From an uncultured Winogradskyella sp. (GTDB taxonomy: Bacteria; Bacteroidota; Bacteroidia; Flavobacteriales; Flavobacteriaceae): a stretch of 64,000 nucleotides of DNA. The position numbers and the translations under genes are program-made. Positions 18,031 to 27,862 of the stretch are shown here, one piece after another. Under the pieces are notes generated by a model. That model made no database searches and had not been told where the DNA came from. It saw only the letters and a list, made by a program, of their open reading frames with translations. The stretch spans positions 186,001 to 250,000 of the forward strand of contig NZ_CANMXL010000002.1 of the NCBI RefSeq assembly GCF_947501905.1, read 5' to 3'. How positions within the stretch are numbered: the stretch's first letter is position 1; each line of letters starts with the position of its first letter.

Positions 18031-18063
18031 AAAAAGCTTTGCGGTTGTTCCACAAAGCTTTTT
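18031..18063 (-). terminator. Intrinsic terminator of the YHYH lipoprotein gene
   Basis: 11-bp perfect stem (18031-18041 with 18053-18063), 11-base loop that may pair further (GG/CC), T-run on the minus strand. It lies 28 bases past the stop. Confidence 0.82.
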
Positions 18064-18091
18064 AACAAACTTCAAAAAAATCAAACTAAAA

Positions 18092-19207
18092 CTAACCTCG
18101 TCTAGGTCTTCTACCTTGACCATTTGATCTTGGAGGACTTTTTAATTCGTCTTCTGTTAAAAATCCATCTTTATTTTTATCAACTTTATCAAAATCCTGA
18201 CGCAATGGTCCTTTAACTTCTTTCTTACTAATTTTTCCATCCTTATTATCATCCATCATTTCTAGTAGTTCTGCATAACTTGGTGGTCCTCCAGGATTTC
18301 CGTTTGGTCTATTGCCTTGTGCTTGCGGTCCACGCTGTTCTTCAAATTCACCCATTAAACAACGACTAACATAAGGAAAAGTATTAGTGACCATATACAT
18401 ATACTTACCATTAATAGTAATACCATTACATTCATCTAAATCACCATAACCATCTATATATTCAAAATCACTACCGTAAGTACCATCATGATGCCCATTA
18501 ACATCTATCTTTAATTTTTGCTTTGGATTTTCGTAAGTACAATCCTCACCCTCTCTATTTCCATCTAATGCTTTGTAGCTTGGCTTGTATTTACCACTTT
18601 TTGAGTAATACATAGGAAATCCGTCATGGGCAAAACCAATATGAATCAAATCTTCTCCTTCGTCTAAATCCTTAACAACAGATGTTGGCACTCCATGATA
18701 ATGATATGCTCCTGTAGGTTGCACATGCGCATGATTAAAGTCCAGTCCTAAATCTATAACATCTTGTAATGCCTCTACTCGATAATTCTCACCAGTATCA
18801 CATGCTACAACTTCCGCAGTTTGAGGCTCAAATTTAACACCATTAATAGCTACACCAGGTTCTCTTGCCCAAGTAGCTTTACCAGTATATTTTGGGTTTA
18901 GCGGAAATTTGTATGTCTTACTCTGCTCAGATATTGTATTTGGATTTCCTTGATTAGGGAAAACTCCTGTGTTATGATTAGGCAAAGAATTTGTAGTCAT
19001 TATACGTTGACCATTAATAATTTTTACTTCGGTTTTTGTACCATAAGTTTCATCTTCTAAAGTATAATTACCCATATATGATTGGTTACTTTCTCCTATG
19101 ATTGCATGACTATGTGTAATATCATTATGAGAATGATGATCAATTTCGGATTGGTTATTACAGCTAATAAATAATAAAAAAAATGGAGCTATCAGAAAGT
19201 ACTTCAT
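18092..19207 (-). CDS. YHYH-domain lipoprotein with two C-terminal EF-hands
   Basis: 371 residues. Lipobox FISC with Cys16, then a His-rich stretch (DHHSHNDITHSHA, 23-35) that could bind metal. The central YHYH domain has GAYHYHGVP with the motif at 168-171, plus IGFAHDGFPMYY. A Pro/Gly/Asn-rich linker leads to two EF-hand loops, DDNKDGKISKKE (319-330) and DKNKDGFLTEDE (343-354), both with the calcium-ligand spacing, and a basic tail. The function of YHYH domains is not established. Calcium binding is expected from the loops. Surface location follows from the lipobox. Confidence 0.86.
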   Translation of the reverse strand: MKYFLIAPFFLLFISCNNQSEIDHHSHNDITHSHAIIGESNQSYMGNYTLEDETYGTKTEVKIINGQRIMTTNSLPNHNTGVFPNQGNPNTISEQSKTYKFPLNPKYTGKATWAREPGVAINGVKFEPQTAEVVACDTGENYRVEALQDVIDLGLDFNHAHVQPTGAYHYHGVPTSVVKDLDEGEDLIHIGFAHDGFPMYYSKSGKYKPSYKALDGNREGEDCTYENPKQKLKIDVNGHHDGTYGSDFEYIDGYGDLDECNGITINGKYMYMVTNTFPYVSRCLMGEFEEQRGPQAQGNRPNGNPGGPPSYAELLEMMDDNKDGKISKKEVKGPLRQDFDKVDKNKDGFLTEDELKSPPRSNGQGRRPRRG

Positions 19208-19298
19208 AATTAAAGATTGATTGTTTTTATACTATGACTTAAAAACTATTTTAAGGTTTAATTGAAGGTTAATAATTAGCAAAATCATTAAATAGTAT

Positions 19299-19306
19299 TA
19301 CCTTTG
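19299..19306 (+). promoter_or_regulatory. -7 element for the RsmB-like gene
   Basis: TACCTTTG, full match to TAnnTTTG, 20 bases before the ATG at 19327. Confidence 0.55.
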
Positions 19307-19326
19307 CACGCTATTATTTTAGTACT

Positions 19327-20541
19327 ATGCGACTACACAGAAACTTATGCTTTGCGGTAATTGATGGGTTACACCTTATTTTCAATGAAGGTGAATATGC
19401 CGATAAGGTTGTACAACAACTTTTAAAGCGAGATAAACGCTGGGGAAGTCGCGATAGAGGTTTTGTAGCAGAAACAGTTTATCAAATTGTAAGATATAAG
19501 AGATTATATGCAGAAATAGCAGACGTCAAAGAGCCTTTTCATAGAGATAACTTATGGCGGATTTTTGCGGTTTGGGCTACCTTGAGAGGCATCACACTTC
19601 CAGATTGGAAATATTTTACAGACACTCCAACAAGAAAGATAAAAGGGAGATTTGATGAGCTTTCTAAAACTAGAAAACTAAGAGAGTCCATTCCCGACTG
19701 GATGGAGAATTTAGGTCTTGAAGAATTAGGCGAAAAACTATGGACTGCAGAAATTGCAATGCAAAATCAGCAAGCAGACGTTATTCTTAGAGTAAATACT
19801 TTAAAAACTACTAAAAAAGATTTACAGCTCAAACTACAATCCGAGGATATTGAAACAGAGTTTTTACCTAATCATCCATCAGCCTTAAAATTAGTAGAAC
19901 GTGCAAATGTTTTTAAAACCGAAGCCTTTAAAAATGGTTGGTTCGAGGTACAAGATGCATCTTCGCAGTTAGTTGCTGACTTCTTAGATGTAAAACCGGG
20001 CATGAAAGTTGTAGATGTATGTGCAGGTGCAGGTGGTAAAACATTGCATTTGGCATCTTTGATGGAAAACAAAGGGCAAATCATTGCCATGGATATTTAC
20101 GAAAGTAAATTGAAGAAGCTTAAAATTAGAGCACGTAGAAATGGTGTTCATAATATTGAGCTTAAAGTAATAGAGTCTACTAAACCTATTAAGAAATTAC
20201 ATGGTAAAGCCGATAGATTATTAATAGATGCACCATGTTCTGGTTTAGGGGTTTTAAGACGTAATCCTGATGCAAAATGGAAATTACAACCTGAGTTTAT
20301 AGATAATATTAAGAAAACGCAAGAGGAAGTTTTAGAGCAATACTCAAAAATGGTAAAAGATGGCGGAAAGATGGTTTACGCTACATGTTCTATTTTACCA
20401 TCTGAAAATGAAAAACAAGTTGAAAAATTCTTAACTTCGGAAAGCGGAAAGAACTTTAAACTTATAAAAGATAAAAAAATATTAGCCCACAAATCTGGCT
20501 TCGATGGCTTTTATATGGCCTTGCTAGAAAAAAACAATTAA
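19327..20541 (+). CDS. RsmB/NOP2-family RNA (cytosine-C5) methyltransferase
   Basis: 404 residues. Methylates cytosine in RNA, probably 16S rRNA, using SAM. N-terminal NusB-like helical region (about 1-150), then the Rossmann domain with SAM loop VVDVCAGAGGKTLHLA, motif IV DAPCSGLGVLRRNPD (Cys304) and motif VI YATCSILPSENE (Cys354), the pair of cysteines used by m5C RNA methyltransferases. The short N-terminal domain differs from E. coli RsmB, so I leave out a symbol. The endonuclease gene starts two bases after its stop, suggesting one transcript. Confidence 0.92.
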   Translation: MRLHRNLCFAVIDGLHLIFNEGEYADKVVQQLLKRDKRWGSRDRGFVAETVYQIVRYKRLYAEIADVKEPFHRDNLWRIFAVWATLRGITLPDWKYFTDTPTRKIKGRFDELSKTRKLRESIPDWMENLGLEELGEKLWTAEIAMQNQQADVILRVNTLKTTKKDLQLKLQSEDIETEFLPNHPSALKLVERANVFKTEAFKNGWFEVQDASSQLVADFLDVKPGMKVVDVCAGAGGKTLHLASLMENKGQIIAMDIYESKLKKLKIRARRNGVHNIELKVIESTKPIKKLHGKADRLLIDAPCSGLGVLRRNPDAKWKLQPEFIDNIKKTQEEVLEQYSKMVKDGGKMVYATCSILPSENEKQVEKFLTSESGKNFKLIKDKKILAHKSGFDGFYMALLEKNN

Positions 20542-20543
20542 TT

Positions 20544-21602
20544 ATGAAACACATCTACCTACTCTTTTTATTCATTGGCTTCATAGCCTACTCGCAACAA
20601 CCATATTATGATTCTGTGAATTTTGATGGCCTTACAGGCGATAATCTAAAAAACACCCTAGCACAGCTGATTGATAATGCTAGTACAACTTACACCTACG
20701 GAGATGTTAGAGATGATTTCAAAATTATGGAACTAGACCCTACAGACGCTACTAATACTAATGTATTATTAACATATGGCTTTGTAAATACAGTTAGTTG
20801 TACTTCAGGTCAAACTGATAGAAGAATAAGAGATAAGGATGATTTTGGTGGTGGAACATGCGAATACAATAGAGAACATGTTTTTGCAAGATCCAATGCA
20901 AACCCATCAATGGGTAGTGTAAGTAATGGTGATACAGGTATTGCAGCCGACCCACAAAATCTTAGAGCTACAGATGTGCAAAGAAATGGTTCAAGAGGGA
21001 ATAGAAAATTTGGTGATGGTACCGGTAATTCTGGTGTATTAGGAAATGGTGACTATTATCCTGGAGATGAATGGAAAGGTGATATTGCTCGTATTATGAT
21101 GTACATGTATACACGTTATGGAGATAGATGCTTACCTGAGCTTAATGCTAGTGGTTTAAAACAAGGTACTACAGATATGCTTCAAATTTTATTACAATGG
21201 AATGTTGACGACCCAGTGTCTGAAGTTGAAGATAATAGAAACAATAGATTAGAAACTGTATATCTAAATAGAAATCCATTTATAGATAATCCTGCATTAG
21301 CAACAGTAATTTGGGGTGGGCCAGATGCAGAAGACCGTTGGGGTAATCTATTGTCAACCAATAACTTTCAACAGCCAGAAGTTAAAATATATCCAAATCC
21401 AGTAAGCGGAAATGAAGTTACAATAACCTCTAATAAAGATATCCTTGCAGAAGTTTATGATGTACTAGGCAAAAGAGTGAAACAACAAAACATAACAGCT
21501 AATCAGAAAAAGCTAAATATTGCAGGACTTAAAAAAGGCATTTATCTTCTTAGGTTAAAAACTGATAGCGTTACTATAACTAAAAAATTAATTAGACAAT
21601 AA
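20544..21602 (+). CDS. Endonuclease I family nuclease with type IX secretion domain
   Basis: 352 residues. Signal peptide (about 1-18), an EndA/NucM-type His-metal nuclease domain with CEYNREHVFARS (His112) and DPQNLRATDVQRNGSRGNR, then a T9SS type A sorting domain of about 70 residues (281-352) beginning VKIYPNPVSGNEV and ending GIYLLRLKTDSVTITKKLI. It should be exported through the outer membrane and released or attached to the surface, where it would degrade DNA or RNA for nutrients. The sorting domain shows that this organism has type IX secretion. Confidence 0.93.
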   Translation: MKHIYLLFLFIGFIAYSQQPYYDSVNFDGLTGDNLKNTLAQLIDNASTTYTYGDVRDDFKIMELDPTDATNTNVLLTYGFVNTVSCTSGQTDRRIRDKDDFGGGTCEYNREHVFARSNANPSMGSVSNGDTGIAADPQNLRATDVQRNGSRGNRKFGDGTGNSGVLGNGDYYPGDEWKGDIARIMMYMYTRYGDRCLPELNASGLKQGTTDMLQILLQWNVDDPVSEVEDNRNNRLETVYLNRNPFIDNPALATVIWGGPDAEDRWGNLLSTNNFQQPEVKIYPNPVSGNEVTITSNKDILAEVYDVLGKRVKQQNITANQKKLNIAGLKKGIYLLRLKTDSVTITKKLIRQ

Positions 21603-21606
21603 AATG

Positions 21607-21628
21607 AAAGCGACCAAATGGTCGCTTT
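21607..21628 (+). terminator. Intrinsic terminator of the endonuclease gene
   Basis: 9-bp GC-containing stem (21607-21615 with 21620-21628), tight loop, then eight Ts. Confidence 0.88.
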
Positions 21629-21740
21629 TTTTATTTAATAACTTAGTGTATAACTATCAATTTTCATTAAAATAAATCATCGTAAATACACTTAAAAAAA
21701 GTAAATTTACAGCTTCAAAAACACAACATAATTTTACATA

Positions 21741-24700
21741 ATGATTCACTTCTTCGGAAACCAAAACAGTAAAGTATTTGCTGTTCAAGCAACAAAAGAA
21801 TTATCAACAGAAACTACATCTAAATTAGTGTGGTTATTTGGCGACCAACCAAAAATAGAGCAAGCATCAATTGATGCTTTTTTTGTTGGCCCACGTGCCG
21901 CTATGATTACGCCTTGGAGCACAAATGCAGTTGAAATCACCCAAAATATGGGTATTGATGGTATTATCAGAATTGAAGAATTTCAAGCTTCAACAGAAGC
22001 TTCAAAGGATTATGACCCAATGATTTCTGAAAAATTCAACGGATTACATCAAGATGTTTTTACGATTGCTATTCAACCAGAAGCTATTTTAGAAATTGAA
22101 GATATTTCTGCTTATAATCAACAAGAAGGTTTAGCCCTAAATGATGAAGAAATAGAATATCTTGAAGGTGTTTCGAAAAAAATTGGTCGTCCATTAACAG
22201 ATTCTGAAGTGTTTGGTTTTTCGCAAGTCAACTCAGAACATTGCCGTCATAAAATTTTCAATGGAACATTTATCATTGATGGAGAAGAAAAGCCGACTTC
22301 GCTTTTTAAAATGATTAAAGAAACGTCTAAACAAAATCCTAACGATATTGTTTCGGCATATAAAGATAATGTCGCTTTTATAAAAGGTCCAAAAGTGGAG
22401 CAATTTGCACCAAAACGTGCTGATATACCAGACTATTACACAACTGAAGATTACGAATCTGTTATCTCATTAAAGGCTGAAACTCATAATTTTCCAACGA
22501 CTGTAGAACCGTTTAACGGGGCGGCAACAGGTTCTGGAGGAGAAATTAGAGATAGACTTGCTGGTGGTAAAGGATCATTACCTTTAGCTGGTACAGCGGT
22601 TTATATGACATCATATTCTCGACTAGAAGATGATAGACCTTGGGAACAAAAATTTGAAGCTAGAAAATGGCTTTACCAGACTCCAATTGATATTTTAATA
22701 AAAGCATCAAATGGTGCGTCAGACTTTGGCAACAAATTTGGACAGCCGCTTATTTGCGGATCTGTTTTAACTTTTGAACATGAGCAAAACAATCGTAAAC
22801 TTGGTTATGACAAAGTGATTATGCAAGCTGGTGGAATTGGCTACGGAAAAGCAGACCAAGCACTAAAAGACACACCAAAAGAAGGCGATAAAATCGTTAT
22901 CCTTGGTGGTGAAAATTACCGCATCGGAATGGGTGGGGCTGCAGTATCTTCTGCAGATACAGGCGAATTTTCAACCGGAATTGAATTAAATGCTGTGCAA
23001 CGCTCTAATCCTGAAATGCAAAAACGTGCAGCAAATGCAGTTCGCGGTATGGTTGAAAGCGAAGAAAACTATATCGTTTCTATTCACGACCACGGCGCAG
23101 GAGGACATCTTAACTGTTTATCTGAATTGGTAGAAGATACTGGCGGAAAAATAGACTTAGACAAATTACCAGTTGGTGACCCAACTTTATCGGATAAAGA
23201 AATTATCGGTAACGAATCTCAAGAACGCATGGGATTAGTTATTTCTAAAAAACATCTAGATACACTTCATAAGATTGCCGAAAGAGAACGTTCTCCAATT
23301 TATGAAGTTGGTGACGTTACTGGTGATGACCGATTTACATTTGAGTCAAAATCTAACGGAAATAAACCAATGGATTTAGGACTTGAGGACATGTTTGGCA
23401 GTTCTCCAAAGACTATAATGACAGATAATACTGTTGACCATAATTATGGAGTAATTTCATACAATCCTGATGATTTTTACAATTATTTAGACCAAGTTCT
23501 TCAACTCGAAGCTGTAGCTTGTAAGGATTGGTTGACAAACAAGGTTGACCGCTGTGTAGGTGGAAAAGTAGCTAAGCAACAATGTGCTGGTTCTTTACAA
23601 TTACCATTAAACAATCTTGGTGTTATGGCTCTCGATTATAACGGAAAGGAAGGTATCGCCACTTCAATTGGCCACTCGCCTATTTCGGGATTAATTAATC
23701 CTGTAGCAGGAAGCAGAAATAGTATTACTGAAGCCTTAACCAACATCATTTGGGCACCGCTTAAGGATGGACTTAAAAGTATTTCGCTTTCAGCAAATTG
23801 GATGTGGCCTTGTAAAAATGAAGGTGAAGATGCACGTTTGTATGAAGCAGTAAAAGTGATTTCAGAATTCTCAATTGATTTAGGTATCAACGTTCCAACA
23901 GGAAAAGATTCCCTATCAATGAAACAAAAATATCTAGATGGTGAAGTCATTTCTCCGGGTACAGTTATTATTTCTGCAGCGGCAAATTGTAATGATATTA
24001 CTAATGTTATCGAACCTGTATTACAAAAAAACAAAGGAAACATCTATTACATTAATATTTCTCAAGATGAGTTTAAGTTAGGAGGAAGTAGTTTTGCTCA
24101 AATCAAAAATAAAATTGGTAACGAAACACCTAATGTAAAAAGTGCCACATACGTAAAAACGGTTTTTGATACTATTCAAAAATTAATTAACGATAAGAAA
24201 ATCGTTGCAGGTCATGATGTTGCTTCAGGCGGATTAATAACAACATTACTAGAGCTATGTTTTGCAGATAATAATCTTGGAGCCGAATTAGATATTACTG
24301 AGCTTCAACAAAAAGATTCCATAAAAGTGCTTTTTGCCGAAAATACTGGTATTGTTTTTCAAGCTGAAGATGATTCAATTGAGACAATTTTATCTGAAGC
24401 TCAAATTGATTTTCTAAATATTGGAAAAGTAACTGAAAGCGATGTCTTAAGCATCATTAATCATGACGAAGTATTTACCATGACTGTCTCACGTTTAAGA
24501 GATATGTGGTACAAAACCTCTCATTTACTCGACCAAAAACAAACTGCAAATGGTTTGGCAACAGCAAGATTTAACAACTATAAAAATCAGTCTTTAGACT
24601 ATAAGTTTCCTTCAAGTTTTGATGGTATTTTAAAAGACCATAGGGCTAATTCAAGCAAACCAAAAGCAGCCATCATCCGTGAAAAAGGGAGTAACTCTGA

Positions 24701-25403
24701 GCGTGAAATGGCAAATGCGATGTATTTAGCTGGTTTTGATGTTAAAGATGTACACATGACGGATTTAATTTCTGGTCGAGAAACACTTGAGGACATTCAG
24801 TTTATTGGCGCTGTTGGAGGATTTAGTAATTCTGATGTTCTAGGCTCAGCAAAAGGTTGGGCTGGCGCATTTAAATACAATGAAAAAGCCAACAAAGCTT
24901 TGAAAAATTTCTTTAAAAGAGAAGACACGCTTTCTGTTGGTATTTGTAATGGTTGCCAGTTATGGATGGAGCTAGACCTTATCAATCCAGACCATGACGT
25001 TCATGGAAAAATGACGTATAATGATTCTGGGAAACACGAAAGTGCTTTTACTTCGGTGAAAGTACAGGAAAACAACTCAGTAATGCTATCAACTTTAGCA
25101 GGTACAACTTTAGGAGTTTGGATTAGTCATGGTGAAGGTAAATTTAGTTTACCTTACGCTGAAGATAAATATGATATTGTTGCCAAATACACTTATGATG
25201 CTTATCCACATAATCCTAATGGGTCAGACTTTAATACGGCTATGATGACAGATAAAACTGGTCGTCACTTAGTAACTATGCCACATATTGAGCGTTCAAC
25301 GTTCCCTTGGAATTGGGCGCACTATCCAAAAGACAGAAACGACATGGTTTCACCTTGGTTAGAGGCTTTTATAAATGCTCGAAAATGGATTGAAAAAAAG
25401 TAA
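21741..25403 (+). CDS. purL: Phosphoribosylformylglycinamidine synthase (single-chain)
   Basis: 1220 residues, cytoplasmic; converts FGAR plus glutamine and ATP to FGAM in purine synthesis. It is the long single-chain type that combines PurS-like, two AIRS-like halves and a glutaminase. Seen: VNSEHCRHKIFNGTF, AETHNFPTTVEPFNGAATG, GKDSLSMKQ, HDVASGGLITTLLE and the class I glutaminase with catalytic Cys1069 in VGICNGCQLW and the C-terminal MPHIERSTFPWNWAHYP supplying the His/Glu. It stands alone between a terminator and the acyl-CoA ligase gene 100 bases downstream. Confidence 0.97.
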   Translation: MIHFFGNQNSKVFAVQATKELSTETTSKLVWLFGDQPKIEQASIDAFFVGPRAAMITPWSTNAVEITQNMGIDGIIRIEEFQASTEASKDYDPMISEKFNGLHQDVFTIAIQPEAILEIEDISAYNQQEGLALNDEEIEYLEGVSKKIGRPLTDSEVFGFSQVNSEHCRHKIFNGTFIIDGEEKPTSLFKMIKETSKQNPNDIVSAYKDNVAFIKGPKVEQFAPKRADIPDYYTTEDYESVISLKAETHNFPTTVEPFNGAATGSGGEIRDRLAGGKGSLPLAGTAVYMTSYSRLEDDRPWEQKFEARKWLYQTPIDILIKASNGASDFGNKFGQPLICGSVLTFEHEQNNRKLGYDKVIMQAGGIGYGKADQALKDTPKEGDKIVILGGENYRIGMGGAAVSSADTGEFSTGIELNAVQRSNPEMQKRAANAVRGMVESEENYIVSIHDHGAGGHLNCLSELVEDTGGKIDLDKLPVGDPTLSDKEIIGNESQERMGLVISKKHLDTLHKIAERERSPIYEVGDVTGDDRFTFESKSNGNKPMDLGLEDMFGSSPKTIMTDNTVDHNYGVISYNPDDFYNYLDQVLQLEAVACKDWLTNKVDRCVGGKVAKQQCAGSLQLPLNNLGVMALDYNGKEGIATSIGHSPISGLINPVAGSRNSITEALTNIIWAPLKDGLKSISLSANWMWPCKNEGEDARLYEAVKVISEFSIDLGINVPTGKDSLSMKQKYLDGEVISPGTVIISAAANCNDITNVIEPVLQKNKGNIYYINISQDEFKLGGSSFAQIKNKIGNETPNVKSATYVKTVFDTIQKLINDKKIVAGHDVASGGLITTLLELCFADNNLGAELDITELQQKDSIKVLFAENTGIVFQAEDDSIETILSEAQIDFLNIGKVTESDVLSIINHDEVFTMTVSRLRDMWYKTSHLLDQKQTANGLATARFNNYKNQSLDYKFPSSFDGILKDHRANSSKPKAAIIREKGSNSEREMANAMYLAGFDVKDVHMTDLISGRETLEDIQFIGAVGGFSNSDVLGSAKGWAGAFKYNEKANKALKNFFKREDTLSVGICNGCQLWMELDLINPDHDVHGKMTYNDSGKHESAFTSVKVQENNSVMLSTLAGTTLGVWISHGEGKFSLPYAEDKYDIVAKYTYDAYPHNPNGSDFNTAMMTDKTGRHLVTMPHIERSTFPWNWAHYPKDRNDMVSPWLEAFINARKWIEKK

Positions 25404-25503
25404 ATCTTTGTTAAAAACAATAGCTTAATTTTTAATACAATAAATTACTACTGTTAATTTTCATATTTTCGTAATATTGCTACGCTAAAACTGAAAATTG
25501 ACA

Positions 25504-27279
25504 ATGACAGAAATTAAAAGGCTTTTTGACTTCCCTTATCACCAATTAGAACATAACCCAACTAATACAGCATTAGTAACTAAATATGATGGAAAATGGA
25601 TGCCAATGTCTACCAAAGAATATTTAGATAAAGCCAATGCTATTAGTAGAGCACTTTTGAGAATGGGCGTTCAAAAAGGAGATAAAATTGCTTTAATTTC
25701 TTCTACTAATCGTACCGAATGGAATATTATGGATATAGGTACGCTACAAATCGGTGTTACTAATGTTCCTATTTATCCAACCATTTGTGCCGAAGATTAC
25801 GAGTATGTACTCAATCATAGCGAATCAATCTATTGCTTTGTTTCTGACGAAGAAGTCCTTGAAAAAGTCAATAAAATTAAAGCCAATACAAAGCTAAAAG
25901 AAGTCTACTCTTTTGACCACATTGAAGGCTGTAAACACTATTCCGAACTCTTTGGTCTTGGCAAAGATGAAAGTAATCAACCTGAAGTTGAAGTACGTAA
26001 GGGCGAAGTAAAATCAGAAGATTTAGCTACTATTATATATACATCTGGTACTACCGGAAAACCAAAAGGCGTAATGCTTAGCCATTGGAATATTACTAGT
26101 AATGTTTTAGCGAGTTCACCAAGGGTACCACTTCCAGATTCAGGAGAAACAAGAGTATTAAGTTTCTTACCTATCTGTCATATTTTCGAACGCGTCCTTA
26201 TCTATGTGTATCAATATGCAGGTACATCTGTTTATTTTGCCGAAGCTTTAGATAAAATTGGAGATAATGCCAAAGAGGTTAAACCTAATTTAATGAGTGT
26301 TGTACCAAGGCTTTTAGAAAAAGTATTTGATAAGATAATGCTTAAAGGTGAAGAACTTACAGGTATCAAAAAAGCATTATTCTTTTGGGCTGTAAGCTTA
26401 GGTGAAAAATGGGAACCATACGGGAAAAATGGTGCTTGGTATGAATTTAAATTAAAAATTGCCAATAAATTGATTTTTAGTAAATGGCGTGATGCACTTG
26501 GCGGAAACTTATATACAATGGTGTCTGGTAGTGCAGCTTTACAACCACGTTTAGCACGTATTTTCGGTGCTGCTGGCATGAAAGTTATGGAAGGTTATGG
26601 ACTTACCGAAACCTCACCAGTAGTTTCTGTAGGCTTTTACGATAATAACATGTACCAAATTGGCACAGTAGGTAAGCCAATACCAGATGTTGAAGTAAAA
26701 ATTGCTGATGACGGAGAATTGCTTATCAAAGGCCCAAATGTAATGATGGGCTATTACAAAGATCAAGAAAAAACAGATAGCGTTATGACTGGAGATTATT
26801 TCCATACTGGAGATAAAGGAGAAATCACACCTGAAGGTTTCTTAAAAATTACTGGTCGTAAAAAAGAAATGTTTAAAACCTCTGGTGGAAAATATGTCAT
26901 TCCGCCGCTATTAGAAAACGATATGAAACAATCGCTTTTCATCGAGCAAATTATGGTCGTAGGTGAAGGTGAAAAAATGCCAGGAGCTATTATTCAACCT
27001 AATTTCGATTTTATAAGAGACTGGATAGAACATAAAGGGCACGACATTGGAAATAGTGATGTAGAAATTGCTAATTCAGAAATTGTTATAAAACGTATTC
27101 AAAAAGAAATAGATAAATACAATCAAAACTTTGGTAAATGGGAACAGATTAAACGCTTTGAATTAACACCAACTGTTTGGTCAATTGACAATGGCGAATT
27201 GACACCAACCATGAAGATGAAGCGATCTATTATAAAAGAAATGTACATAGATTTATATAATAAAATATATGGACGTTAA
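25504..27279 (+). CDS. Long-chain fatty acid--CoA ligase (AMP-forming)
   Basis: 591 residues from the ATG at 25504 (a TTG two codons earlier is possible but unlikely). Activates fatty acids to acyl-CoA through an acyl-adenylate. Motifs: IIYTSGTTGKPKGVMLSH (AMP-binding P-loop), GYGLTETSPVVS, GDYFHTGDKGEI and KTSGGKYV near the catalytic Lys. The length and the FACL-type linker region fit the FadD/FAA1 group. It lies 2.5 kb upstream of the marR-fadNAE beta-oxidation operon, so it may feed it, although the two are not one transcript. Confidence 0.93.
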   Translation: MTEIKRLFDFPYHQLEHNPTNTALVTKYDGKWMPMSTKEYLDKANAISRALLRMGVQKGDKIALISSTNRTEWNIMDIGTLQIGVTNVPIYPTICAEDYEYVLNHSESIYCFVSDEEVLEKVNKIKANTKLKEVYSFDHIEGCKHYSELFGLGKDESNQPEVEVRKGEVKSEDLATIIYTSGTTGKPKGVMLSHWNITSNVLASSPRVPLPDSGETRVLSFLPICHIFERVLIYVYQYAGTSVYFAEALDKIGDNAKEVKPNLMSVVPRLLEKVFDKIMLKGEELTGIKKALFFWAVSLGEKWEPYGKNGAWYEFKLKIANKLIFSKWRDALGGNLYTMVSGSAALQPRLARIFGAAGMKVMEGYGLTETSPVVSVGFYDNNMYQIGTVGKPIPDVEVKIADDGELLIKGPNVMMGYYKDQEKTDSVMTGDYFHTGDKGEITPEGFLKITGRKKEMFKTSGGKYVIPPLLENDMKQSLFIEQIMVVGEGEKMPGAIIQPNFDFIRDWIEHKGHDIGNSDVEIANSEIVIKRIQKEIDKYNQNFGKWEQIKRFELTPTVWSIDNGELTPTMKMKRSIIKEMYIDLYNKIYGR

Positions 27280-27310
27280 GATATATAATATTTAACGCAG
27301 GTATTTAGAC

Positions 27311-27338
27311 TTTTTTAGTCCTTTTTTAGTTCTTTTTT
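27311..27338. repeat. Three phased T6 tracts (likely bent DNA)
   Basis: Runs of six Ts start at 27311, 27322 and 27333, an exact 11-base period, close to one helical turn. Phased A/T tracts of this type curve DNA. They lie 38-65 bases upstream of the -7 element at 27376. Confidence 0.6.
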
Positions 27339-27375
27339 CATTCTTAGGAAGATTTTAATTCTTCTATTTAGTATA

Positions 27376-27383
27376 TACTTTTG
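27376..27383 (+). promoter_or_regulatory. -7 element for the small secreted protein gene
   Basis: TACTTTTG, full match to TAnnTTTG, 29 bases before the ATG at 27412. No -33 TTG at the standard distance; phased T-tracts lie upstream. Confidence 0.55.
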
Positions 27384-27411
27384 ACATATAATCTTAAATA
27401 TTTTGTCAATC

Positions 27412-27840
27412 ATGAAAAACACAATCAAATTAGTAAGTACGCTTTCATTTTTTTTATTATTTACTTTAGGAGTATTTGCTCAAAGTCAAAGCACTCATCA
27501 ATGTAATTCAACAACATCCAATCGTAATATTGAATTAGAAGGAAGTTCGGACACAGAAAACATTAAAATAGAAGTCGATAAAGATGTCAATAAAATTCAT
27601 ATTGGTGTTAGTAGTACTATTAAATCTGGATACTTAACAGTCGAAGTTTATGATCCTAAAGGAAATAAAAAAGGAAACTTCTCTGTGGAAAGTCAGATTA
27701 AACCTGGAGACAAGAAAAAAGAATTGGTCTGTGGTCAAATGCAAAAACAAATCGATGAGCCTATTGAAGGGACTTGGATAGTAAAGTTAATTCCAAGAGA
27801 TGCTGTTGGAACCATTTCAATTCATACCTCACAAATCTAA
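27412..27840 (+). CDS. Small secreted protein, unknown function
   Basis: 142 residues from the ATG at 27412 (a TTG three codons upstream is less likely). Signal peptide of about 24 residues ending GVFAQ. The mature part looks all-beta, with alternating hydrophobics (NIKIEVDKDVNKIHIGVSS, LTVEVYDPKGNKKG) and two cysteines (STHQC and LVCGQ), possibly a disulfide. No family is recognised. The next gene, 23 bases on, encodes a membrane-spanning LuxR-type regulator, which suggests a shared system. Confidence 0.75.
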   Translation: MKNTIKLVSTLSFFLLFTLGVFAQSQSTHQCNSTTSNRNIELEGSSDTENIKIEVDKDVNKIHIGVSSTIKSGYLTVEVYDPKGNKKGNFSVESQIKPGDKKKELVCGQMQKQIDEPIEGTWIVKLIPRDAVGTISIHTSQI

Positions 27841-27862
27841 AACGGTTTTTAGTCTACTGTAA

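Noticed and set aside
23636..24043. 135-codon minus-strand frame inside purL
   Set aside because: It lies wholly within a conserved part of purL, and its translation is rich in Ser, Leu and Ile with no motif, as expected for the reverse strand of a real gene.
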